Position numbers and translations under genes: made by a program
The notes under the pieces: generated by a model
What the model was told of the DNA's origin: nothing
Databases searched by the model: none
Seen by the model: only the letters and a program-made list of their open reading frames with translations
Shown: positions 1 to 7,918 of the stretch, one piece after another
Numbering within the stretch: position 1 is the first letter of the stretch
Layout: every line of letters begins with the position of its first letter
Assembly (NCBI GenBank): GCA_946061515.1
Contig: CAMGRL010000001.1
Coordinates: 1-64,000 of the forward strand
Length of the DNA stretch: 64,000 nt
Direction: 5' to 3'
Source of the DNA: an uncultured Clostridia bacterium
GTDB taxonomy: Bacteria; Bacillota; Clostridia; Oscillospirales; Oscillospiraceae

Positions 1-763
1 AGGTATAGTCCCCCAGCAGAGGGTGGCCGATGCTGGCCATGTGGACCCGGATCTGATGGGTCCGTCCGGTCTCCAGACGGCAGCGGATATGGGTATAGCC
101 CCGATAGCGGGCGATGACCTGCCAGTGGGTCACGGCGGGCTTTGCGTTTTTACTGGTGACGGCCATGCGCTTCCGGTCGGTGGGATGGCGGCCAATGGGT
201 GCGTCCACCGTGCCGCTGTCCTCCCGGAAATTTCCCCGGACAATGGCTTCGTACTCGCGGTAAAGGCTGTGGTCGGAGAGCTGAGCGGACAGACCCTGGT
301 GGGCAAAGTCGTTCTTGGCCACGATCAGCAGTCCGGAAGTGTCCTTGTCGATGCGGTGGACGATACCGGGGCGCTTTTCCCCGCCGATGCCGGAGAGAGA
401 ATCCCCGCAGTGCCAGAGCAGAGCGTTCACCAGCGTCCCGTCCGGATGCCCGGGGGCAGGGTGGACCACCATTCCTCTGGCTTTATTAATGACTACCAGG
501 TCTTCATCCTCATAGACAATATCCAGAGGCAGTTCCTGGGCGATCAACGGAACATCCTCCGCTTCCGGCAGGATGATCTGAAAACAGTCCCCGGCGGCGC
601 ATTTGTAATTTTTCTTCACCGGACGGCCATGGAGGGAGACGCTGCCCTGCTCGATAAGCCGCTGTACCGCGCTGCGGGACAGGTCCTCCAAATTGCGCGC
701 GAGGAGAGCGTCGATCCGTTCGCCGCTCTCCTCTGCTGTGATTTCGATACAATTATCGTCCAT
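1..763 (-). CDS. rluD: RluD-type 23S rRNA pseudouridine synthase, C-terminus off the window
   Basis: This is an RluA/RluD-family pseudouridine synthase, which isomerises uridines in 23S rRNA helix 69 or a related site. The N-terminal S4-like RNA-binding segment covers roughly residues 10-60 (SGERIDALLARNL, RSAVQRLIEQGSV). The catalytic motif HRIDKDTSG gives the nucleophile Asp139, and the GRTHQIRVH motif follows. About 254 codons are visible; the reading frame runs off position 1, so the last part of the protein is missing from the window. The ATG at 761-763 lies 7 nt downstream of the lspA stop, so it is the next gene of the same leftward operon. RluD versus another RluA paralogue cannot be separated by eye. 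Confidence 0.9.
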   Translation of the reverse strand, partial: MDDNCIEITAEESGERIDALLARNLEDLSRSAVQRLIEQGSVSLHGRPVKKNYKCAAGDCFQIILPEAEDVPLIAQELPLDIVYEDEDLVVINKARGMVVHPAPGHPDGTLVNALLWHCGDSLSGIGGEKRPGIVHRIDKDTSGLLIVAKNDFAHQGLSAQLSDHSLYREYEAIVRGNFREDSGTVDAPIGRHPTDRKRMAVTSKNAKPAVTHWQVIARYRGYTHIRCRLETGRTHQIRVHMASIGHPLLGDYT

Positions 764-770
764 ATTCTTT

Positions 771-1817
771 TTATTTGAACTCGGAAAGAATGTCTTCCAG
801 GTCAAAGTCCAGTCCGTCAGAGGCCTTTTTGGCCGGGGCAGGCGCAGCGGCAGGCTTCTGCGGCTGGGCAGCGGCCTGGACGGGCTGCTGAACCGGCTGC
901 TGAACCGGCTGTTGTACCGGCTGCTGCACAGGGGCCTTGGGCTGCACAGGCGCGGCGGCCTGCTTCTGGGCCTCTACGCGGCTGTTGGCCCGTTCCCACT
1001 CGGCAAAGGGGTCGGCAGGATCCACGGCAGGAGCCGGCTGCACCGGCGCTGCGGGGGCCTGCTGCTGGCGGGCGGCGCGGGCGGCCTTGAACTGCTCGTA
1101 GTCCTGCTCATACTTGGGCTGACGGGACTTGCGGGCGGGCTGCTTTTGGGCGGGATCTTCCTCTCTCTCCCGGCGGTGCAGGGAACGGACAGGCGCGTCC
1201 TCTTCTTCGTCGTCATCCTCGTCAAAGGCGTCTCTCCTGCGGCGGATGGGCTTTTCTTCCTTTTCGACCCGGCGGCGGGCAGGGACATCCTCCTCGTCCT
1301 CGTCATAATCATCATAATCGTCGTCATCCTCCAGACGGCGGCTCCGGGCAGAGCGTCCCTCCCCGCCGAAGAGGATATACAGGATAAAGACGAAGCAGAA
1401 CACGGTGATGGCGATATCCGCCACGTTGAAGATGGGGAAGTTGAAAAACTCCACCTTGAACATGTCCTGCACATAGCCGTAGAGGATGCGGTCGATACAG
1501 TTGCCGATACCGCCGGCCATGATAAAGACGGCGCTCCAGCGGCCAAGGGAGCCGGAGATGAAATTGGTGGTCAGAGCGACGATCACGGCGATGGTGAAAA
1601 CGGCGCAGATGATGATGAAATAGATCCTGGCGTTTCCGCCGCTCATAAAGCCGAAAGCGGCGCCTGTATTATGGATGTTCACGAGACTGAGCACACCGGG
1701 AACAAGTGTTTTGATTCCTGTGTCGAGCACAATATGTCCGGCAACCCAGTACTTCAGCCACTGGTCGGCGATAATGACCAGCATAGCTACGATGGCATAC
1801 AGCATATCTTTCTCCAA
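771..1817 (-). CDS. lspA: Lipoprotein signal peptidase II with a long low-complexity C-terminal tail
   Basis: LspA is the membrane aspartyl protease that cuts the signal peptide from diacylglyceryl prolipoproteins. Residues 1-150 carry the four-helix fold and both catalytic aspartates: Asp109 in GNCIDR and Asp134 in FNVADI. Family members are usually about 150-170 residues, but this one has 348. The extra ~198 residues are cytoplasmic by topology. They begin with an acidic/arginine-rich stretch (DDDDYDDYDEDEED), continue with Pro/Gln/Ala sequence containing PVQQ repeats, and end with a conserved-looking motif DLEDILSEFK. The gene lies between ileS and rluD, the usual Firmicutes order. The enzyme call is firm; the function of the tail is unknown. 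Confidence 0.95.
   Translation of the reverse strand: MEKDMLYAIVAMLVIIADQWLKYWVAGHIVLDTGIKTLVPGVLSLVNIHNTGAAFGFMSGGNARIYFIIICAVFTIAVIVALTTNFISGSLGRWSAVFIMAGGIGNCIDRILYGYVQDMFKVEFFNFPIFNVADIAITVFCFVFILYILFGGEGRSARSRRLEDDDDYDDYDEDEEDVPARRRVEKEEKPIRRRRDAFDEDDDEEEDAPVRSLHRREREEDPAQKQPARKSRQPKYEQDYEQFKAARAARQQQAPAAPVQPAPAVDPADPFAEWERANSRVEAQKQAAAPVQPKAPVQQPVQQPVQQPVQQPVQAAAQPQKPAAAPAPAKKASDGLDFDLEDILSEFK
881..928 (-). repeat. Four 12-bp tandem repeats inside the lspA tail
   Basis: Four near-identical 12-bp units encode the repeated PVQQ tetrapeptide of the LspA tail. The repeats are in frame, so expansion or contraction would change tail length without a frameshift. Confidence 0.8.
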
Positions 1818-1856
1818 TCTGCCGCCGGGCGAAACCCGCGGCGCGCGAATTGTGGT

Positions 1857-1878
1857 GCCGGCCGCTTATGCGGCCGGC
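1857..1878 (-). other. GC-rich hairpin between ileS and lspA
   Basis: A perfect 9-bp stem (GCCGGCCGC paired with GCGGCCGGC) with a four-base loop sits 13 nt after the ileS stop. No T-run follows on the minus strand, so it is not a standard terminator. It could act as an RNA-processing or stability element within the operon; that is inference. Confidence 0.55.
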
Positions 1879-1891
1879 GCGTACGCCGGGC

Positions 1892-4690
1892 TTAAAGCTT
1901 GGCTACGACAGCGGCGCAGCGGGGGCAAAGCCCGGTTTCGGGGTCAGCCTGCTGGGAGTGCATCCAGCAGCGGGGGCACTTGGTGCCGGGGGCCTCGATG
2001 ACGGAGACGGTAAGGCCGGGGAAGGCGGAGCCTGTGCCCACAACGGCGTCACCGTTTTCAGCTTCGTCAGAGATCAGGCACTGGGAGACGATGAACAGAT
2101 CGGAAAGATTCATATCAGAGATGCTGTCCACCGCGTCCTTCGCGGCCTGGTCGCCAACCTTCAGGGTAACGGCAGCTTCCAGAGACTTGCCGATGCGCTT
2201 GGAGGTGCGGGCGGTTTCCAGAACGCCGTTGACATCACTGCGCACGGCGATCAGGGTATCCCAGCGGGCCAGCTCCTCGTCGGAGAGGGCGTAGTCCGTA
2301 AAGGGCTTGTTCATCTCGTTGAGGACGATATTGCGGGGATCGTCGCCCTCGCGGTGAGGCATGGCCTGCCAGATCTCGTCGCAGGTGAAGGCAAGGATGG
2401 GGGCGAACATCTTTGCCATGCTGTCAAGAATGAGATAGAGGGCGGTCTGGGCGCTGCGGCGCTTCAGGCCGTTCTTTTCTTCACAGTACAGCCTGTCCTT
2501 GATGATGTCAAGATAGAAGCTGGAGAGCTCTACCACGCAGAAGTCGTTGATGGCGTGGGAGACGATGTGGAACTCATAGTCGTTATAGGCCTGAGCCACT
2601 TTTTCAATAAGCTGGTTGAGCTTGGTGATGGCCCAGCGGTCCAGCTCCTCCATATCCTGGGGAGCAACCAGATCGTTGGCGTCAAAGCCGTCCAGGTTGC
2701 CCAGGCAGTAGCGGGCAGTGTTGCGGAACTTCAGGTAGTTCTGGGTGAGCTGCTTGAAGATCTCCTTGGAGCAGCGCACGTCCACATGATAATCGGCGGA
2801 GCCGGCCCAGAGGCGGATCATATCCGCGCCGAATTCCTTGACGATATCGGCAGGGTCAACGCCGTTGCCCAGAGACTTGTGCATGGCCTTGCCTTCGCCG
2901 TCCACGGTCCAGCCGTGGGTCAGGCACTCTTTATAGGGGGCGCCCTTGCCCAGCGCGCCTACGGCCACCAGCAGAGAGGACTGGAACCATCCGCGGTACT
3001 GGTCGCCGCCTTCCAGATACATGTCGGCAGGCCAGAAGCCCTGATCCCGCTGCATGGCGGCAAAGTGGGTGGAGCCGGAGTCGAACCAGCCGTCCAGCGT
3101 GTCGGTCTCCTTGAAGAAGTGGACTCCGCCGCAGTGGGGGCACACAAAGCCCTTGGGCAGGATCTCTTCCGCTTCCATATCGAACCAGGCGTTGCTGCCC
3201 TTTTCCTCAAAGAGCTGGGCGACAGTCTCGATGGTCTCTTCAGTGCAGACGGGCTTTTTGCAGTCCTCGCAGTAGAACACGGGGATGGGCAGACCCCAGC
3301 GGCGCTGACGGGAGATGCACCAGTCGGCGCGCTCGCGGATCATGGCGCCCATACGGTCCTTGCCCCAGGCGGGAAGCCATCTGACGTTCTCACAGGCCTG
3401 GATGGCCTCGTCCTTGAAGGAGTCAACGGAGCAGAACCACTGGGGTGTGGCACGGAAGATGATGGGGCTCTTGCAGCGCCAGCAGTGGGGATAGCTGTGG
3501 ACGATCTCCTCGGAGGCGAAGAGAACGCCGCTCTCCTTCATGTCGGCCAGAATGATGGGGTTGGATTCCTCGGTCTTCAGTCCGGCGTACTTGCCGGCGT
3601 ACTCGGTGTGGCGGCCCTGATCGTCCACAGGCACCACCATGTCCATGCCGTAGCGCATGCAGGTGATATAGTCGTCCGCGCCGAAGCCGGGGGCGGTGTG
3701 TACGCAGCCGGTACCGGAGTCCATGGTGACGTAGTCCGCCAGCAGCAGGCGGGAGGTCTTGTCCAGGAAGGGGTGCTGGGCCAGCATATTTTCAAAGAAG
3801 GTGCCGGGGTGGGTCTCGATGATCTCATAGGAGTCAAAGCCGCCGATCTTCATCACCTTGTCGGTGAGGGCCTGGGCCATGATGTAGATCTCACCGTTGG
3901 GGGCCTTGACCAGGGCGTACTCCTCCACCGGGTTCAGGGCGATGGCCAGGTTGCCGGGCAGGGTCCAGATGGTGGTGGTCCAGATCACGAAGGACAGCTT
4001 GCTGTGGTCGATGTGGCTCAGCTTGCCCAGGTCGTCCTTCATGGGGAATTTCACATATACGGTGGTGCAGGGATCGTCCTGATATTCGATCTCCGCCTCG
4101 GCCAGGGCGGTCTCGTCCTTGGCGCACCAGTAGACAGGCTTCAGGCCCTTGTAGATGTGGCCGTTTAAGTACATCTTGCCGAAGATACGGATCTCGTCCG
4201 CCTCGAAGCCCTTGTTCATGGTCTTGTAGGGGTGCTCCCAGTCGCCGATGACGCCCAGGCGCTTGAAGCCGTCCATCTGACGGTGGATGTACTTCTCCGC
4301 ATAGGCCTCACAGGCGGAGCGGAAGTCGGACACGGACATGGCCTTGTGGTTGAGCTTCTGCTCCTTGATGATGGCGCTCTCAATGGGCATGCCGTGGTTG
4401 TCCCAGCCGGGGATGTAGGGGGTGTAGTAGCCCCGCATGGCGTAGGAGCGGATAATAAAGTCCTTAAGGGTCTTGTTCAGGGCATGGCCCATATGGATAT
4501 CGCCGTTGGAGAAAGGAGGGCCGTCATGCAGGGAGAAGCGGGGCTTGCCCTCGTTCTTCTTCAGCATCTCGTTGTAGATATCCATTTCCTCCCAGCGTTT
4601 GAGCATATCGGGTTCCCGCTTGGGCAGCCCGGCACGCATGGGAAAGTCGGTTTTCGGCAGATTCAAGGTGGAGTTGAAATCCTGTGACAT
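1892..4690 (-). CDS. ileS: Isoleucyl-tRNA synthetase
   Basis: IleS charges tRNA-Ile in the cytoplasm. The class I HIGH signature appears as HMGH at residues 66-69 inside SNGDIHMGHALNKT. The KMSKS loop is present in the variant form GKAMHKSLGN. The large editing domain lies between them (CTTVYVKF, IWTTTIWTLPGNLAIAL), with an anticodon-binding domain after. A C-terminal zinc finger has two CxxC pairs (CPRCW and CPRC). The length of 932 aa is normal for bacterial IleS. Only about 90 nt separate it from divIVA upstream, and a terminator-like hairpin lies in that gap; I saw no T-box leader. Confidence 0.98.
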   Translation of the reverse strand: MSQDFNSTLNLPKTDFPMRAGLPKREPDMLKRWEEMDIYNEMLKKNEGKPRFSLHDGPPFSNGDIHMGHALNKTLKDFIIRSYAMRGYYTPYIPGWDNHGMPIESAIIKEQKLNHKAMSVSDFRSACEAYAEKYIHRQMDGFKRLGVIGDWEHPYKTMNKGFEADEIRIFGKMYLNGHIYKGLKPVYWCAKDETALAEAEIEYQDDPCTTVYVKFPMKDDLGKLSHIDHSKLSFVIWTTTIWTLPGNLAIALNPVEEYALVKAPNGEIYIMAQALTDKVMKIGGFDSYEIIETHPGTFFENMLAQHPFLDKTSRLLLADYVTMDSGTGCVHTAPGFGADDYITCMRYGMDMVVPVDDQGRHTEYAGKYAGLKTEESNPIILADMKESGVLFASEEIVHSYPHCWRCKSPIIFRATPQWFCSVDSFKDEAIQACENVRWLPAWGKDRMGAMIRERADWCISRQRRWGLPIPVFYCEDCKKPVCTEETIETVAQLFEEKGSNAWFDMEAEEILPKGFVCPHCGGVHFFKETDTLDGWFDSGSTHFAAMQRDQGFWPADMYLEGGDQYRGWFQSSLLVAVGALGKGAPYKECLTHGWTVDGEGKAMHKSLGNGVDPADIVKEFGADMIRLWAGSADYHVDVRCSKEIFKQLTQNYLKFRNTARYCLGNLDGFDANDLVAPQDMEELDRWAITKLNQLIEKVAQAYNDYEFHIVSHAINDFCVVELSSFYLDIIKDRLYCEEKNGLKRRSAQTALYLILDSMAKMFAPILAFTCDEIWQAMPHREGDDPRNIVLNEMNKPFTDYALSDEELARWDTLIAVRSDVNGVLETARTSKRIGKSLEAAVTLKVGDQAAKDAVDSISDMNLSDLFIVSQCLISDEAENGDAVVGTGSAFPGLTVSVIEAPGTKCPRCWMHSQQADPETGLCPRCAAVVAKL

Positions 4691-4728
4691 TAGTGTGTCT
4701 CCTAATCTATATTAATTTAAGGCTAATC

Positions 4729-4761
4729 AAATAAAGGGGCGCACGCCTCCGCGCCCGCCCC
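4729..4761 (-). terminator. Rho-independent terminator-like hairpin between divIVA and ileS
   Basis: On the minus strand a GC-rich stem (GGGGCG with CGCCCC, then one G-G mismatch and four more pairs, loop GGAG) is followed by TTTATTT. It follows the divIVA stop and precedes ileS by about 40 nt. It may reduce read-through into ileS rather than end the operon. Confidence 0.65.
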
Positions 4762-4782
4762 GGGATATTTATTCCTGCCCTT

Positions 4783-5451
4783 TTACAGCGTAAAAGGCTG
4801 GGTGCTGTCAAAGCTCTTTGCCGGTTTTGCAGCAGGGACTTCCTTGGCCGGTGCGATGTCAATATTGACAGGGGGTTCCGGCTGTATTCGTGCCATAGAG
4901 CTTTCAATGCTGCGCACTGCGTCCTCAACGGAAACGGCAGGCTCGGCAGCAGCCTTCACGGGCGCGGGCTCCTGCTGGGGCAGAATACCGCTGCTGATGG
5001 TGTCGATATTATTCAGCTGCTTGTTGCACAGTTCGCGGGCGGCCAGAAGGAACTTGGCAGTGGCTTCCTTTGCCGCGGCAAGGCGCTTTTCTTCCGCGGC
5101 GGCCTGGTCGGCAATGGAGCCGATCTGGGCCTGAACCTGGCGCTCCGCGTCGGCGATCATGGCGGCGGCGCGGTTGCGGGCGTCGTTTTCGATCTGGACA
5201 GCCAGCTTCTGGGCGGAGAGAACGGCCATGTTCAGCGCCTCTTCATTGGCGCGGTACTCCTCGATCTTGTCCACGAGGACCTTCATCTTGCTTTTCAGGA
5301 CGGCATTTTCCTTCTGGGAAGCGGTGATGTCGTCGGCAAGCTCCTCCAGGAAATCGTCAACGGAGGCCATATCATAGCCGCTGCCGCCGAATCTGGACTT
5401 CTCAAAGGTTTTTTCCCGAATATCCTGAGCGGTAATCATAACTTTATCCAC
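4783..5451 (-). CDS. divIVA: DivIVA-family division-site/septum protein
   Basis: DivIVA-family proteins bind curved membrane at septa and poles through an N-terminal crossed coiled coil. Here residues about 5-45 carry the DivIVA N-terminal domain (ITAQDIREKTFEKSRFGG, YDMASVDDFLEELADDI). A long predicted coiled coil follows to about residue 130, then a Pro/Ala-rich tail ending in STQPFTL. The length (222 aa) is ordinary. It lies 17 nt downstream of sepF and upstream of ileS, the conserved Firmicutes division cluster order. Function beyond septum/pole targeting cannot be told from sequence. Confidence 0.92.
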   Translation of the reverse strand: MDKVMITAQDIREKTFEKSRFGGSGYDMASVDDFLEELADDITASQKENAVLKSKMKVLVDKIEEYRANEEALNMAVLSAQKLAVQIENDARNRAAAMIADAERQVQAQIGSIADQAAAEEKRLAAAKEATAKFLLAARELCNKQLNNIDTISSGILPQQEPAPVKAAAEPAVSVEDAVRSIESSMARIQPEPPVNIDIAPAKEVPAAKPAKSFDSTQPFTL

Positions 5452-5468
5452 CTTTCATTTCGTTTCTC

Positions 5469-6026
5469 TTAAAAATACTCTCCGCCGGTTTCCGGCTGTT
5501 CGGCCTGGGCCCCCACGATATCCACGTTCTGGGGGGTGATGAAATATGTCTTTGCGGAGACGGGAGTTATCTTGCCCTGAAGGGCAAAGGTTATGCCGGA
5601 CAGGAAGTCCAGCAGACGGCGGGCCTTGTCCGTGGGAAGACCTTCAAGGGTCATCACCAGCGAGCGGCCCTGATACAGATAGTTCACCAGTTCCCCGGCC
5701 TCGTCAAAGGTGTGGGGACTGAAAAGAATCACCTGCTGATCGCTGCCGCCGAAGTTGACGGTGCGCTCCCGCTGAGCGGTTTTGGGGCGGACCGGGCGCT
5801 TCCCGGTCAGCGCGCCCAGCAGTCCGCCTTCTGAAGCGGGCTTGGCCGGCTTGGAGGCCGGCTCGGGCGGGGTGGAAGGTTCCTCACCGAAGGTGCGCTC
5901 AAATTCAGCCTGAGCGGAGCTTACCGCCGCCGTGCTCTTTTGACTTTGGTCTGCACCCTCGAAGAAATCATCCTCTTCGTCGTCATAGGGCTTGGTTAGT
6001 TTTTTGATTCCGTCCAGGAAACCCAT
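5469..6026 (-). CDS. sepF: Cell division protein SepF
   Basis: SepF bundles FtsZ filaments and tethers them to membrane. The N-terminal amphipathic membrane-targeting helix is visible (MGFLDGIKKLTKPYDDEEDD). A Pro/Ser-rich linker follows, then the SepF fold from about residue 90 (RTVNFGGSDQQVILFSPHTF, GRSLVMTLEGLPTDKARRLLDFLSG). The length of 185 aa fits. It is 22 nt downstream of yggS and 17 nt upstream of divIVA, as in other Firmicutes. Confidence 0.95.
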   Translation of the reverse strand: MGFLDGIKKLTKPYDDEEDDFFEGADQSQKSTAAVSSAQAEFERTFGEEPSTPPEPASKPAKPASEGGLLGALTGKRPVRPKTAQRERTVNFGGSDQQVILFSPHTFDEAGELVNYLYQGRSLVMTLEGLPTDKARRLLDFLSGITFALQGKITPVSAKTYFITPQNVDIVGAQAEQPETGGEYF

Positions 6027-6048
6027 TGTTCAGCCTCCAGTGAGATCG

Positions 6049-6759
6049 CTATACTTGCCGGTCAGGGTAAATCCGCGCGCCGAAGATGGCGGAGCCTACC
6101 CGGACCATATTGGCTCCACAGGCGATGGCGGCCTCATAATCGGCGCTCATGCCCATAGACAAAAAATCCATGCGTATATTATCGTATTTTTTTCCGCAAA
6201 TGTCAATAAAAAGCTGCTTCATTCGGACAAAATATGGCTCGATTTCCTGCCGGGAGGAGCAAATCGGGGGGATGGTCATCAATCCCCGGACCCGGACAGA
6301 GGGAAGCTGCGCTATACTGTCAAGGGCGGCGGGCAGTTCTGCCGGGGAAAAACCGGACTTGGAAGCCTCAGCGCCTATGTTTACCTCCACAAGTATGTCC
6401 TGTACAATGCCCCGGGAGAGGGCGGTTTTGTCGATGAGGCGGATGAGTTCAAGGCTGCCCGCGCTCTGGATCAGGGAGGCAAGACCCACAACCTGCTTCA
6501 CCTTGTTTTTCTGCAGATGCCCGATGAAATGGAGCTCCGCGCCCTCGTAGGCGCCCTGGGCCTGCTTTTCCACCATCTCCTGCACCCGGTTTTCGCCGCA
6601 GATCCTTATTCCGGCGGCGATGGCCTCCCGGACTCTGCCGCTGTCGTTCATTTTTGAGGCCGCAACCAGATAAATGTCCTCCGGCCGCCGGCCGGCCTTC
6701 TCTGCCGCGGCGGCGATGTTGGCCTTTACCTGCGCCACGCTCTCTGTAATATCCATCAT
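6049..6759 (-). CDS. YggS/YlmE PLP homeostasis protein (alanine-racemase-like fold)
   Basis: This is a pyridoxal-phosphate-binding protein of the YggS/PLPBP family, a single TIM-barrel domain that buffers PLP and amino-acid pools. The PLP lysine lies in YLVAASKMNDSG at about residue 38. The family motifs GENRVQE, LHFIGHLQKNK and LSMGMSADYEAAI are all present. The gene overlaps the upstream HlyD-like gene by 4 nt, which implies translational coupling, and it leads into sepF as in many Firmicutes. Confidence 0.95.
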   Translation of the reverse strand: MMDITESVAQVKANIAAAAEKAGRRPEDIYLVAASKMNDSGRVREAIAAGIRICGENRVQEMVEKQAQGAYEGAELHFIGHLQKNKVKQVVGLASLIQSAGSLELIRLIDKTALSRGIVQDILVEVNIGAEASKSGFSPAELPAALDSIAQLPSVRVRGLMTIPPICSSRQEIEPYFVRMKQLFIDICGKKYDNIRMDFLSMGMSADYEAAIACGANMVRVGSAIFGARIYPDRQV

Positions 6760-7577
6760 GCTGTCACCTTACCCTCGTCGTTCTCTTGTCCGGAGACGAT
6801 CACCAGATTTCCCTCCCGCAGGCCGTCCGCGTCGGAGGAAAAGGCGGCGATACACATGTCCCCTTCACTGTATATTATATCCACTGCGCGGCGTTCAACC
6901 ACACCGGCGGTGATGGTATAAACAAAATTGTTTCCGTCCTCGTCCCTATGGACGGCCTCTTCCGGCAGACGCAGGCCGGAATATTGGGAAAAAATCAGCT
7001 TCGCGCTGCATTTTCTCAGTGTCATGTATGCGTCCCCGCCCAAAGTCAGGCGCAGAACAAGGGCCCGCTGGCCGTTTTCTTCTGTACTCAAAGACAAAAT
7101 GTTTGCCTCTGCCGGGGCATCGAAGCCCTCAAAAAGTACCCGGCAGCGCCCGGAATCCGGCACCGGCTCATCTGCCGGGACCAAAGCCGCATAGTACCAG
7201 GCATGATCCAGCACCAGCCGCCCGCCCTCCTGAGGAGAGGGCTTTTCGGCGAGAAGCGCCTGGAGTTTCTGCACGTCCAGATCCTCCAGCAGCTCCGGCG
7301 AAAGACGTTCCAGCCCATCGCAGGAACGGTAATACAGCGCGGAGCCGGGGACAGAGGGGACTGTTCCGGCGCCAAGACGCTCTCCGTCCGTAAACAGCCC
7401 CTCTCCGGCGGGGCAGAGCTGCTCCCGCCGGATCACAATACCCTCCAGCTCCGCGCTGTCTGTCAAAGTGACGGCGCGCACCGTCTGCGTCTCGGGAGAG
7501 CGCTCAACGCTGCTCCAGAGCTTCGCGCCCACATAGGCGCTTACTGCCAAAAACAGTACCGCGGCAATGAGCCGCAT
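6756..7577 (-). CDS. HlyD-like membrane-anchored protein of the yggS-sepF cluster
   Basis: The product has one N-terminal membrane helix (LIAAVLFLAVSAYVGAKLW) and an extracytoplasmic domain. Its segments resemble HlyD/membrane-fusion adaptors: a lipoyl-like N-terminal half with SAELEGIVIRREQL and a beta-rich C-terminal half with LRLPEEAVHRDEDGNNFVYTI. I chose the ATG at 7577 because GAGAGAGG lies 9-10 nt upstream. A GTG at 7598 directly abutting the hfq stop is an alternative that adds seven residues. Related proteins are common beside sepF in Clostridia, but their role is not known to me; no outer-membrane partner would be expected here. Confidence 0.75.
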   Translation of the reverse strand: MRLIAAVLFLAVSAYVGAKLWSSVERSPETQTVRAVTLTDSAELEGIVIRREQLCPAGEGLFTDGERLGAGTVPSVPGSALYYRSCDGLERLSPELLEDLDVQKLQALLAEKPSPQEGGRLVLDHAWYYAALVPADEPVPDSGRCRVLFEGFDAPAEANILSLSTEENGQRALVLRLTLGGDAYMTLRKCSAKLIFSQYSGLRLPEEAVHRDEDGNNFVYTITAGVVERRAVDIIYSEGDMCIAAFSSDADGLREGNLVIVSGQENDEGKVTA

Positions 7578-7598
7578 GAACCGTTGACCTCTCTCCAC

Positions 7599-7835
7599 TT
7601 ATGGTTCAAAGTCCAGAGAGATGGGCCGGGGCGGCACAATAGTGGATATGGCGTGCTTATAGATCAGCTGCTGTTTTCCGTCGGAATCCAGCACCAGGGT
7701 AAAGCTGTCAAAACCCTTGACCACCCCGTGAAGCTGGAAACCGTTCATCAGGAATACGGTCACCATAGAACGGTCCCGCCGCGCCTGATTGAGTATGAGA
7801 TCCTGGAGATTTTGCGTTTTCTGCATTTCAGCCAA
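7599..7835 (-). CDS. hfq: RNA chaperone Hfq
   Basis: Hfq is the hexameric Sm-like RNA chaperone. The 78-residue product has the Sm1 region ([39 protein letters not shown]) and the Sm2 signature [10 protein letters not shown], close to the classical YKHA. The short C-terminus is typical of Gram-positive Hfq. It follows miaA, the common miaA-hfq order, and the next gene begins within a few nucleotides of its stop. Confidence 0.96.
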   Translation of the reverse strand: MAEMQKTQNLQDLILNQARRDRSMVTVFLMNGFQLHGVVKGFDSFTLVLDSDGKQQLIYKHAISTIVPPRPISLDFEP

Positions 7836-7873
7836 CTCCTTTTTCTGAAGCGGCTGTTTCTTTTCGCCGCTCC

Positions 7874-7918
7874 GTTATCATGTATTCGTACTCTTTGAGT
7901 ACGGTACACTATGATAAC
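7874..7918 (-). other. Hairpin spanning the miaA stop and the hfq leader
   Basis: Outer arms GTTATCAT and ATGATAAC enclose an inner hairpin CGTACTC-TTT-GAGTACG. The structure overlaps the miaA stop codon and lies about 40 nt upstream of hfq. No T-run follows, so it looks more like a leader or processing structure than a terminator. Confidence 0.6.

Noticed and set aside
693-1895. Long plus-strand open frame opposite lspA
   Set aside because: It is antisense to lspA. Its sequence is Leu/Gly/Arg-rich low complexity produced by the reverse of the charged tail and the membrane helices. No start signal was found.
1850-4168. 772-codon plus-strand open frame opposite ileS
   Set aside because: It is the antisense of a highly GC-biased conserved gene. 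The translation has no recognisable domain, while ileS on the other strand is complete.
4100-4690. Atypical KMSKS loop (KAMHKS) in IleS as a sign of a divergent or resistant enzyme
   Set aside because: All other IleS domains are normal, and variant KMSKS loops occur in active IleS enzymes, so by itself it does not support resistance.
4691-4782. T-box riboswitch upstream of ileS
   Set aside because: The gap is only about 90 nt, lacks the T-box core sequence and contains just one terminator-like hairpin.
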